A stretch of DNA of 7,133 nucleotides from Lachnospiraceae bacterium (GCA_900772685.1 CAAGRP010000212.1:1-7133), one strand, 5' to 3'. Shown: positions 1 through 6,147, counted from the first letter of the stretch. Notes: a model not told the origin generated them from the letters alone. Translations and numbers: made by a program.

Positions 1-1
1 A

Positions 2-742
2 TCAATAGAAATAAAGAGTCTTAAAAGACTGGTATCTTACTCTGTCCATATACTCCTTTACATTGATCCTTCCGTCTCCCGGCATGCATCTGTGCATCTG
101 ATCTATCAATGCAAACGGAATATCCTCCGCATCATTAATATGAACGATCGCGATCTTTTCCGGATCTATCTTTTCGATATCGCTGTAATCGGTGCATGGT
201 TCCCACAGATAAAGATTGAAATCGTCAATAACAACTCCTACATTTTTCCGATCAACTTTATTAACGATCTCATATGCGGTTTTTGCATCTCCTACGGCCA
301 TATCGCCTACCGGTTCAAGTGCAACGGTCATTCCCCGTACCTCTCCGATATCTGCCAGCTTATTAATGACGCTCACCGTATCATCAAATATCTCTCTGTC
401 GGTTACATCCTTCGGAAGGTTCTTCCTTTCATCTGTAAGTACAATGACTTTGTGCGAATCAACGGCATCTCCGATATCACACGCAAATTCAAACTCAGAC
501 TTAACACGCTCCCATTTTTTTTCATCGCAGAAACTGATCGAAAAGATTGCATTTATCGAAACACATTTTAATCCCGACTCCTTAACAAGCTTTCCAAGTT
601 CTCCCATAGAATGTGATTCCAGATAGCTCATCGCCTTAGCAAAGCTGATCTCGAATTCATCAAACCCGGTTTCCTTGCATATACGAAGATCATCTTCCAA
701 TAAAGAATCCATACAGGTCTGCAGATTATAACAGGCTCTCAT
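2..742 (-). CDS. Sugar phosphate isomerase/epimerase-like TIM-barrel protein, C-terminus apparently cut short
   Basis: This 246-residue protein resembles the xylose-isomerase-like TIM-barrel family (AP endonuclease family 2; IolE/IolI, tagatose 3-epimerase), whose members isomerise or epimerise keto-sugars and inososes in the cytoplasm using a divalent metal. Visible family marks are LEP with a metal-ligand-like Glu at 143, the IDDFN segment at 172-176, VHIND with His201, and the MPGDGRI turn at 220-226. The start is the ATG at 742, preceded by a nearly perfect Shine-Dalgarno; the in-frame GTG at 751 lies inside that ribosome binding site. Family members normally continue about 30 residues past this end and carry a last-strand motif like SIE, which supplies another metal-ligand Glu. 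Here a TGA at 4-2 stops the frame just before it, while the +1 frame reads RLFISID, so a frameshift is suspected. The usual His of DxxH is Asn176. The gene is transcribed divergently from the dehydrogenase/transketolase genes and is probably co-regulated. The family call is firm; the substrate is unknown. Confidence 0.82.
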   Translation of the reverse strand: MRACYNLQTCMDSLLEDDLRICKETGFDEFEISFAKAMSYLESHSMGELGKLVKESGLKCVSINAIFSISFCDEKKWERVKSEFEFACDIGDAVDSHKVIVLTDERKNLPKDVTDREIFDDTVSVINKLADIGEVRGMTVALEPVGDMAVGDAKTAYEIVNKVDRKNVGVVIDDFNLYLWEPCTDYSDIEKIDPEKIAIVHINDAEDIPFALIDQMHRCMPGDGRINVKEYMDRVRYQSFKTLYFY

Positions 743-746
743 GTTT

Positions 747-758
747 ATCACCCCCTTT
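747..758 (-). promoter_or_regulatory. Ribosome binding site of the isomerase gene
   Basis: Read on the minus strand, this is AAAGGGGGTGAT, which matches the full anti-Shine-Dalgarno complement AAAGGAGGTGAT at 11 of 12 positions. It ends four bases before the ATG at 742. It decides the start: the GTG at 751-749 is in frame but forms part of the ribosome binding site, so it is unlikely to be the initiator. Confidence 0.8.
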
Positions 759-780
759 TGTTCGTGTCTGATAACATAAA

Positions 781-786
781 ATTATA
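781..786 (-). promoter_or_regulatory. Possible -10 box for the isomerase gene
   Basis: The minus strand reads a perfect TATAAT here, 38 bases upstream of the ATG at 742, which would give a leader of roughly 30 bases. The hexamer 17 bases further upstream is ATGGAA, only three of six matches to TTGACA, so the -35 is poor. Either an activator is needed or the true promoter lies elsewhere in this AT-rich stretch. Confidence 0.35.
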
Positions 787-966
787 TTTATTTGGATCTT
801 TCATTCCATAAACGTCAGTGCCTATTTCAAGTCTTTTATGTCCTTTTGCATAATTTCAGACTTTTTATTTCGTTTTGATTGTGCATTTTTTATAAGCGTT
901 TCGTCCGTTTCTTATACACTATTATTTTTTAACAATCTATTCTCCCGGTTTTCACCTTTTCATTGG

Positions 967-988
967 TTAAAAGCATCACCTTTCTCAG
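967..988 (+). promoter_or_regulatory. Upstream copy of the TTAAAAGC...ACCTTT...CAG motif
   Basis: TTAAAAGC (967-974) is followed by ACCTTT (978-983) and TCAG (985-988). The same order of blocks recurs 107 bases downstream at 1074-1092, beside the promoter, with two fewer bases between the first two blocks. A further CACCTTTTCA lies at 953-962, and its CTTTT pairs in inverted orientation with the AAAAG of this copy (956-960 with 969-973). It is a candidate auxiliary operator for the same regulator; function is inferred only from repetition. Confidence 0.35.
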
Positions 989-1007
989 TCACTTCAAGAT
1001 GATTTTC

Positions 1008-1054
1008 CATCTATTTTTATGATTTGAGCGATATTTCGCATCTATTTTTATAAT
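1008..1054 (+). repeat. Tandem direct repeat CATCTATTTTTATRAT, two copies 31 bp apart
   Basis: CATCTATTTTTATGAT (1008-1023) and CATCTATTTTTATAAT (1039-1054) match at 15 of 16 positions and start 31 bases apart, about three helical turns. Each copy ends in a -10-like hexamer (TATGAT, TATAAT). The second is preceded by TTGAGC at 1024-1029, but with a 19-base spacer, so it would be at best a weak promoter. Between the copies lies a short perfect dyad, GCGA-TATT-TCGC (1028-1039). Possible readings are a pair of regulator sites on one helix face, or a duplicated secondary promoter. Confidence 0.5.
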
Positions 1055-1071
1055 ATTTAAGGACAGAAAAA

Positions 1072-1093
1072 GCTTAAAAGCGACCTTTTCAGC
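1072..1093 (+). promoter_or_regulatory. Inverted repeat abutting the -35 box, candidate operator
   Basis: The left arm GCT-T-AAAAG (1072-1080) and right arm CTTTT-C-AGC (1085-1093) pair at eight of nine positions around the centre CGAC. The repeat ends two bases before the TGGACA -35 hexamer at 1096. That position suits an activator touching RNA polymerase or a repressor blocking it. Its arms contain the TTAAAAGC and ACCTTTTCAG blocks also seen at 967-988. The protein that binds is unknown. Confidence 0.45.
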
Positions 1094-1095
1094 AA

Positions 1096-1124
1096 TGGAC
1101 ATCAAAATTATGTTTTTGTATCAT
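1096..1124 (+). promoter_or_regulatory. Sigma-A-type promoter of the rightward genes
   Basis: A TGGACA -35 (1096-1101; five of six matches to TTGACA) and a TATCAT -10 (1119-1124; five of six matches to TATAAT) are separated by the optimal 17 bases. Transcription would start near 1131, giving a leader of about 30 bases before the ATG at 1162. This is the best promoter match I found in the intergenic region and probably drives the dehydrogenase and both transketolase genes. Confidence 0.65.
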
Positions 1125-1145
1125 TTGCATAACAAATCAAAAAAC

Positions 1146-1153
1146 AAGGAGGT
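1146..1153 (+). promoter_or_regulatory. Ribosome binding site of the first dehydrogenase
   Basis: AAGGAGGT is a strong Shine-Dalgarno; its GGAGG core ends nine bases before the ATG at 1162. This favours that ATG over the in-frame TTG immediately before it at 1159. Confidence 0.8.
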
Positions 1154-1161
1154 ATTTTTTG

Positions 1162-2220
1162 ATGAAAATCGTTGCTGCTACCAGAATTGGCAATATGAAA
1201 GATCCTGATCCTAACAAGAGAGGAACAGTCGATGTTATTGATGTTCCGGAGAAACCGTTAGCTCCGGATGAAGTTAAGATAAAAGTTGCTTACTGCGGAA
1301 TATGCGGAAGCGATCCCCACTTAGTAGACGGCTGCTTCAGCGATGTAGTTCCTCAGCCTTTAGGCCATGAGTGTTCGGGTGTCATCGTGGAAGTCGGACC
1401 GGAAGCCAAAGCAAAAGGACTTAAGGTCGGCGATCGCGTAGGCGGAAACTTCCTGGGATATTGCGGAAAATGCTATTACTGCAGCGTAGGAATGCCTGAG
1501 TATTGTACAAACGTAGGCAACCAGCCATGTATGGGCGAATATGTAGTTTGGAACGAAGCACAGGTTTGCAAACTTCCCGACAGCGTATCCTTAAGAGAAG
1601 GCGCTCTCATGGAGCCTCTTTCTATAGCAGTACGTGCAATGGATAAGCTTGATATGAAGGTCGGAAAAAAAGTTCTTGTATCAGGCGGCGGTCCTATCGG
1701 CCAGCTCTGCTGCCAGCTTCTTGCAAAATTCGGTGCTGCCGAGCTTACACTCAGTGAGCCAAATGCCGCAAGACGTGAAATGGCAAAGAAGATAGGTGTT
1801 GAGCATACTATCGATCCTATGACAGAGGATGTATATGCAAGAGGAATGGAAATAACAAACGGTATCGGTTATGACTGCATACTTGAGGTTTCCGCAGTTC
1901 CTTCCGCACTGGAATCTATTCTTCCGCTCTCTGCAAAATTCGCAACCGTACTTATAGTTGCCCAGTTCAAGAACGGATATAAATTCCCGCTCGACCTCTT
2001 TGAATATGTATATATGAGACAGATCACAATGACAGGTCTCTACTGTGCACATTACAATTTCGAGCGTACCGCAGAATATCTTAAATATATGGATCTTTCT
2101 GATTTCATCGCTGATGAGCAGGTATTTGATCTTGATGATGCCGTTGAGGCATTTGAAGTTCACCTCAGTCAGAAATACCCTAAGGTTCTTATAAGATGTA
2201 ATAAATTCGACGGAGAATGA
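1162..2220 (+). CDS. Zinc-dependent medium-chain dehydrogenase, polyol/threonine dehydrogenase type
   Basis: The 352-residue product is a cytoplasmic NAD-dependent alcohol dehydrogenase of the sorbitol/threonine dehydrogenase branch, expected to oxidise a secondary alcohol, such as a polyol, to a ketone or the reverse. Catalytic zinc ligands are visible as Cys48 (in GICGSD), His69-Glu70 (GHE) and Glu151 (MEPLS). The structural zinc lobe is intact as Cys101, 104, 107 and 115 with C-x2-C-x2-C-x7-C spacing. The Rossmann motif GGGPIG (175-180) is followed by Glu199 at the end of the second strand, which in this family usually means NAD rather than NADP. Length is normal for the family. It is the first rightward gene behind a good promoter, 25 bases before the transketolase N-half, with which it is very likely co-transcribed. 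That link suggests its product, or a derivative of it, feeds the transketolase. Family confidence is high; the substrate cannot be read from sequence alone. Confidence 0.92.
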   Translation: MKIVAATRIGNMKDPDPNKRGTVDVIDVPEKPLAPDEVKIKVAYCGICGSDPHLVDGCFSDVVPQPLGHECSGVIVEVGPEAKAKGLKVGDRVGGNFLGYCGKCYYCSVGMPEYCTNVGNQPCMGEYVVWNEAQVCKLPDSVSLREGALMEPLSIAVRAMDKLDMKVGKKVLVSGGGPIGQLCCQLLAKFGAAELTLSEPNAARREMAKKIGVEHTIDPMTEDVYARGMEITNGIGYDCILEVSAVPSALESILPLSAKFATVLIVAQFKNGYKFPLDLFEYVYMRQITMTGLYCAHYNFERTAEYLKYMDLSDFIADEQVFDLDDAVEAFEVHLSQKYPKVLIRCNKFDGE

Positions 2221-2245
2221 TAGCTATTAGGAAAGGAGATTAAAA

Positions 2246-3103
2246 ATGGGTATCAAACTTGATTCAATAAAAGATCTCGAGAATAAATGCGTAGATATTC
2301 GCGAGAACTTACTTAACTTTATCTATCGTATCGGCATGGGTCACTTAGGCGGAGAGCTCTCAATGGTAGAGATGGCAGTTGCTCTTTATTATAAGTACCT
2401 CAATTTCGACGTTCTCGATCCTCATAAAGAAGGAAGAGACAGATTTATCCTTTCAAAAGGTCACTGCTCAGAGACACTTTACACTATCTTCTCCGAGCAG
2501 GGAGCTTATACACAGGATTACATGGTTGAGCATTTCGAAAACCTTGATCAGTACAAATTCGGTATGCACTCCAACAGAAAAAAATGTCCTCAGATAGAGG
2601 TTTCCGCAGGTTCTCTCGGACACGGACTTCCGATAGCTGTAGGCTATGCGCTCGGCGCACGCTACAGAAAAGAAAACTACCGTGTATTCGTAATGATCGG
2701 TGACGGTGAGTTCGATGAAGGAACAAACTGGGAAGCTCTTATGTCAGGTGCAAACTACAAGCTCAACAACCTTGTATGCATACTTGACAGAAATCAGCTT
2801 CAGATGACAGGAAATACCGAAAACATCATGGCTCTCGGCGATATTGCCGCAAAGGTAAGTGCTTTCGGATGGAATCCTATCGTAATCGATGACGGAAATG
2901 ACATGGCTCAGGTTTGCGCAGCTCTCGACAAGCTCCCGCCTTGCGATTATTCAAAACTTGATAAGCCAACCTTTATCATAAGCAATACCGTTAAGGGTAA
3001 AGGCGTAAGCTTCATGGAAAATAATCACAAATGGCACGGCGGCGGAATCAGCGAAGACGATCTCAAGATCGCTCTTGCAAATGTTGCTAAGATGAGAAAG
3101 TAA
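2246..3103 (+). CDS. Transketolase N-terminal subunit (thiamine diphosphate-binding half)
   Basis: The 285-residue product is the pyrophosphate-binding half of a split transketolase, which moves a two-carbon ketol unit between sugars using thiamine diphosphate and a divalent metal. Family marks are GHLGGELS with His33, LSKGH with His73, and the diphosphate/metal motif starting GDGE at 152-155 and ending at Asn183. The 30-residue gap from Asp153 to Asn183 equals that of classical transketolases. GKGVSFMEN and WHGGG lie near the C-terminus. Some normally conserved positions differ: GSLGH replaces GSLGQ, and GHCSETLY replaces the usual GHAAPALY-like stretch, which hints at an altered active site. 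The ATG at 2246 follows GAAAGGAGAT at good spacing. The gene lies 16 bases before its partner, and the two proteins should form one active enzyme. It is more likely a specialised catabolic paralogue than the housekeeping enzyme, given its neighbours; that is inference. Confidence 0.93.
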   Translation: MGIKLDSIKDLENKCVDIRENLLNFIYRIGMGHLGGELSMVEMAVALYYKYLNFDVLDPHKEGRDRFILSKGHCSETLYTIFSEQGAYTQDYMVEHFENLDQYKFGMHSNRKKCPQIEVSAGSLGHGLPIAVGYALGARYRKENYRVFVMIGDGEFDEGTNWEALMSGANYKLNNLVCILDRNQLQMTGNTENIMALGDIAAKVSAFGWNPIVIDDGNDMAQVCAALDKLPPCDYSKLDKPTFIISNTVKGKGVSFMENNHKWHGGGISEDDLKIALANVAKMRK

Positions 3104-3119
3104 GAAAGGAGAGAATGAA

Positions 3120-4091
3120 ATGGCAACCAAAACAACTTATGATTTTGATATGATGCTCTCCAATGCACGTGAAGCTTATGGAGAAGAGCTTTTAAAAATG
3201 GCACAGGAAGGTGAGGACTTTATCTTTACATACTCCGATAACGTTGCTCCTTTAACAAAAGCCGGACAGCTTATAAAAGAATTCCCTGAAAGATGCTTTA
3301 ACTTCGGTATCGCAGAGCCCGGTCAGGTAGGTGCTTCCGCAGGTCTTGCACTCTCAGGCTGTACAGTATTCTCACAGGTATTCGGACCGTTCCTTCCTTT
3401 AAGGGCAGCCGATCAGATCCATACCGATATCGCATATAACGATGTAAACGTAAGACTTATAGGAACTCACTCAGGAGTAACGGCAGGCGGCGGACCTACT
3501 CACAATGATATAGCCGATCTTGCACTTTACAGAGCTATCCCGAATCTTACGGTAGTTGTTCCGGCAGATGCAGGACAGTGCTGCAAATTCATCCGTCAGT
3601 CAATGAAATACGAAGGACCTATGATCATAAGGATCGACAGAGCCGGATCACCTAATTTCTATGCCGATAACAATTATGAGCTTGAGATCGGTAAGGCTAT
3701 CGAGGCTGTTGAAGGTACAGATGCATACATCATCTCCTGCGGCTCAAACCTCTATGAATGTCTCATGGCTGCTAAGGCTATCAAAGACAAATACGGTGCA
3801 AGCGTTGGTATACTCGATGTTCATACTATCAAGCCTTTTGACAGCGAAGCTGTTATAAGAGTTGCCGAAAAGACCGGAAATATCGTTACAGTTGAGGATC
3901 ACTCCATCAACGGCGGACTCGGCGGTGCTTGTGCAGAGGTTCTCCTTGAGGCTGGCTATAAAGGAAACTTCGCAAGAGTCGGTATGCCCGATGAGTTTGC
4001 TGTACTCGGATCTGTTGATGATATTTACCATTATTACAAGATGGACAGAGACGGAATCGAAGAAAAGCTTAAAGTAATGCTTAAATTATAA
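3120..4091 (+). CDS. Transketolase C-terminal subunit, with an unusual substrate loop
   Basis: The 323-residue product is the pyrimidine-binding and C-terminal half of the split transketolase encoded just upstream. Glu66 in GIAEP matches the catalytic Glu that activates the cofactor aminopyrimidine. His117 (GTHSG) and His128 (GPTH) match the substrate-channel histidines of classical enzymes (His469 and His481 of yeast). Between them, however, the usual GEDGPTH is GGGPTH and the stretch is one residue shorter, so the counterpart of yeast Asp477, which contacts a sugar hydroxyl, is absent. GIAEP also replaces the common GIAEQ. The C-terminal domain, from about residue 190 on, has the expected alternating fold with VEDHSINGGLGG near 260. 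The ATG at 3120 follows AAAGGAG with an eight-base gap; the nearer ATG at 3115 is out of frame and too close. Family membership is secure. The loop change argues for a donor or acceptor other than the common sugar phosphates. Confidence 0.92.
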   Translation: MATKTTYDFDMMLSNAREAYGEELLKMAQEGEDFIFTYSDNVAPLTKAGQLIKEFPERCFNFGIAEPGQVGASAGLALSGCTVFSQVFGPFLPLRAADQIHTDIAYNDVNVRLIGTHSGVTAGGGPTHNDIADLALYRAIPNLTVVVPADAGQCCKFIRQSMKYEGPMIIRIDRAGSPNFYADNNYELEIGKAIEAVEGTDAYIISCGSNLYECLMAAKAIKDKYGASVGILDVHTIKPFDSEAVIRVAEKTGNIVTVEDHSINGGLGGACAEVLLEAGYKGNFARVGMPDEFAVLGSVDDIYHYYKMDRDGIEEKLKVMLKL

Positions 4092-4116
4092 GTACCTATA
4101 TTTATTGTTCTCTTTT

Positions 4117-4150
4117 ACCGGTTCGGATAAGGCAGCTTGTCCGGACCGGA
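4117..4150 (+). terminator. Intercistronic hairpin: possible partial terminator or attenuator
   Basis: In the 93-base gap after the transketolase C-half, CCGGTTCGGATAA (4118-4130) can pair along its whole length with TTGTCCGGACCGG (4137-4149), using two G-U wobbles. A further G-C pair (4131 with 4136) closes a GCAG tetraloop. The stem is followed by AACTTTTAAA, which has only four consecutive T residues, so it is not a textbook strong terminator. It could stop part of the transcription, protect or define mRNA ends, or uncouple expression of the reductase from the transketolase. I see no strong promoter between it and the next gene, which favours partial readthrough. Confidence 0.5.
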
Positions 4151-4184
4151 ACTTTTAAATCCAGAAAAACAGGCAGGTAAATCC

Positions 4185-6134
4185 ATGAAAAATAAATATT
4201 TTCCAAACCTTGCAGAGCCCATCACCATAAACGGCGTGACCTTTAAAAACAGAATATGGGGTGCTCCATTATCTAATCCGGAGCTGGATCCCGATTGTCA
4301 TATGCGTAAAGAAGACATCGCATTTCACGAAAATCGAGTTTCGGGTGGTCTTGCAAGCGAATGCATAGGTCTGGGTATCGTTGATCCCGTAGGCCGCACA
4401 CATACAAAAGAACTTAAGCTTTATGACAGAATGTCTCTTCCGTCTTTAAAGGAATATTCAAAAGCAATGCACAGACACGGCGCTATCGCCTGTATAGAGC
4501 TTGCCCACGGCGGTAAGTTTGCGAGTGCCCGCTCTCAAAGCGACCATAACACCGGACTTATCTTAGGTCCCAATAACGAATTAAATCCCGAGGGAATGCA
4601 GGTAACCGCAATGACAGACGAGGATATAGACCGTGTTGCCGACTGCTTTGCAGATGCCGCTGCTCTTTGCATGGAAGCCGGTGTAGATATGGTACTTGTC
4701 CACGGCGGTCATGGCTGGCTTTTAGGTCAGTTTGCCTCTCCTACCATGAACAGAAGAACCGATAAATGGGGAGGAAGTCTTGAAAACAGGATGAGATTTC
4801 CGCTTCTTGTCGTTGAACGTATCAGAAAAAAATGCGGTCCACGTCTTTTGATAGAATTCCGTATGAGCGGTTCCGAGGTGATCGAAAACGGATACGGCAT
4901 AGAAGAAGGCATAAAGATGGCTAAAATGCTTGACGGAAAGGTCGATATCATCCATGTTTCCGCAGGTGTACACGAAAACAACGATGCCTTCACGATAACC
5001 CACCCGTCCATGTTCCAGGAGCACGGTGTAAATGTCAAATATGCCGCAGCAATAAAGAAGGCAGTCAAGACTCCTGTAGCAACGCTCGGGGGCTTAAGCA
5101 ATCCGGAGCAGATGGAGGCAATAATCGCAACAGGTCAGGCCGACATAATCGAATTGGCACGCCAGTCCATATGTGATCCGCAGCTTCCGAACAAAGCTTT
5201 TTCCGGACATGCGGATGAAATAATCAAATGCTGCCGCTGCTATACCTGTTTCTATAATTACCTGGCAAACAGGACCTTCAGCTGCGCATTTAACCCTGTT
5301 GTCGGAAACGAACTAGACAACAAATATCAGCCTCCCGCAACCTCCTCCAAAAAGGTTATAGTCGTAGGCGGCGGACCTGCCGGAATGATGGCTGCTCTTA
5401 CAGCCTCAAAACGCGGTCATAAGGTTACTCTTTATGAAAAGGGGAATGAACTGGGCGGTGCTCTCCTATCCGAAAAATACATTCCGTTCAAAGAGGATAT
5501 GTATAATTTCGTCAAGGCAATGACCGTACAGCTCTCAAAGACAGATGTTGATATAAAATACGGACATGCTTTAACAGCCGATGAGGCATTGCGTGAAGGC
5601 GCCGATGTCATAATGGTATGCATAGGAGCAAAGCCTATCGTGCCTCCGATAAAGGGCATTGACGGCAAAAACGTCATCGGTCTTGAAGCCCTGCATACAA
5701 AAGAGCCGTCTGTAGGGCAGAAAGTAGCTATCCTCGGCGGAGGCCTTGTCGGCAGCGAAGTCGGCATAAGCCTTGACATGCGGGGCAGGGATGTTACCAT
5801 AATAGAAATGAAGGATACCTGGGCAGCCGATGCATACTGGATGCATAAGCACGCAATGCACATGTATTACAGAGACAGCAACGCTAAGCTTATCTGCAGC
5901 ACAGTTGCCAAAGAGATCACCGACAAAGGTATTATTTGCGAGGATAAGGATAAAAACGAGATATTTATAGAAGCAGATACTATTCTCCTTGCCGCAGGTA
6001 TGAAGCCTGACCGAAGCGAAGCAGACAGCTTCTACAATTGTGCAGACAGAGTATTTGTAATAGGAGATGCAAATAAAGCCGGTAAAGTAGCGGATGCCAC
6101 ATCCGAAGCATATTATAAAGCGCTGGAAATCTGA
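4185..6134 (+). CDS. Old-yellow-enzyme-type FMN/[4Fe-4S]/FAD reductase
   Basis: The 649-residue product has the full layout of the 2,4-dienoyl-CoA reductase/trimethylamine dehydrogenase/bile-acid enoate reductase group. An FMN TIM barrel occupies about 1-335, with HGGHGWLLGQF at 173-183 and the GGSLENRMRF signature just after. A [4Fe-4S] motif follows, then an FAD domain with GGGPAG at 395-400 and an NAD(P)H domain with GGGLVG at 518-523. The cluster ligands are most simply Cys349, 352, 355 and 367 (C-x2-C-x2-C-x11-C), close to the trimethylamine dehydrogenase spacing rather than C-x2-C-x3-C; Cys350 is an extra cysteine. An acidic residue follows the second strand of the last domain (IIEM), favouring NADH. 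The segment FVIGDANKAGKVADA near the end is typical FAD-binding sequence. The position often held by the catalytic Tyr (HGYL) is Trp178. I chose the ATG at 4185 over the in-frame TTG at 4137, which lies in the hairpin. Its ribosome binding site (AGGCAGGT) is weaker than its neighbours'. Substrate unknown. Confidence 0.9.
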   Translation: MKNKYFPNLAEPITINGVTFKNRIWGAPLSNPELDPDCHMRKEDIAFHENRVSGGLASECIGLGIVDPVGRTHTKELKLYDRMSLPSLKEYSKAMHRHGAIACIELAHGGKFASARSQSDHNTGLILGPNNELNPEGMQVTAMTDEDIDRVADCFADAAALCMEAGVDMVLVHGGHGWLLGQFASPTMNRRTDKWGGSLENRMRFPLLVVERIRKKCGPRLLIEFRMSGSEVIENGYGIEEGIKMAKMLDGKVDIIHVSAGVHENNDAFTITHPSMFQEHGVNVKYAAAIKKAVKTPVATLGGLSNPEQMEAIIATGQADIIELARQSICDPQLPNKAFSGHADEIIKCCRCYTCFYNYLANRTFSCAFNPVVGNELDNKYQPPATSSKKVIVVGGGPAGMMAALTASKRGHKVTLYEKGNELGGALLSEKYIPFKEDMYNFVKAMTVQLSKTDVDIKYGHALTADEALREGADVIMVCIGAKPIVPPIKGIDGKNVIGLEALHTKEPSVGQKVAILGGGLVGSEVGISLDMRGRDVTIIEMKDTWAADAYWMHKHAMHMYYRDSNAKLICSTVAKEITDKGIICEDKDKNEIFIEADTILLAAGMKPDRSEADSFYNCADRVFVIGDANKAGKVADATSEAYYKALEI

Positions 6135-6147
6135 AAGGAGAACATTT

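Larger units (their letters stand above)
743..1161. other. Divergent intergenic control region
   Basis: These 419 bases separate two divergently transcribed genes and contain no convincing gene. The DNA is strongly AT-rich and T-rich on the plus strand. The part next to the dehydrogenase gene, from about 953 to 1160, holds repeated CCTTTT/AAAAG motifs, a tandem direct repeat, an inverted repeat and a good promoter, each listed separately. In 787-950 I see no defined element. The size and density of repeats suggest binding of one or more regulators that control both directions; no regulator gene is inside the window. Confidence 0.75.

Noticed and set aside
92..626. Long plus-strand frames opposite the isomerase gene
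   Set aside because: They are antisense shadows of a gene with clear family motifs; their translations show no recognisable domains and no convincing start signals.
749..751. GTG as an upstream start for the isomerase
   Set aside because: It is part of the near-perfect Shine-Dalgarno for the ATG at 742, and no ribosome binding site serves the GTG itself.
838..1002. Open frame of 54 codons on the plus strand in the intergenic region, starting at the ATG at 838
   Set aside because: No ribosome binding site precedes it, the product is a Phe/Ser-rich string typical of T-rich noncoding DNA, and it overlaps the putative regulatory motifs.
1024..1054. TTGAGC...TATAAT as the main promoter of the rightward genes
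   Set aside because: The 19-base spacer is long and the -35 matches only four of six, while 1096-1124 has a 17-base spacer and five-of-six matches in both boxes. I kept it only as a possible secondary promoter.
860..1090. Catabolite-responsive (cre-like) sites around the CG-containing stretches
   Set aside because: Candidates near 897, 1030 and 1082 miss several conserved positions of the consensus, so I do not claim one.
4087..4102. TATAAG and TATATT as -10 boxes for a promoter of the reductase gene
   Set aside because: No acceptable -35 hexamer lies 16-18 bases upstream of either, so I could not support a promoter; AT-rich DNA gives such matches by chance.
4137..4139. TTG as an upstream start for the flavin reductase
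   Set aside because: It lies in the right arm of the hairpin, has no ribosome binding site, and the family's N-terminus (YFPNLAEPITING) begins just after the ATG at 4185.
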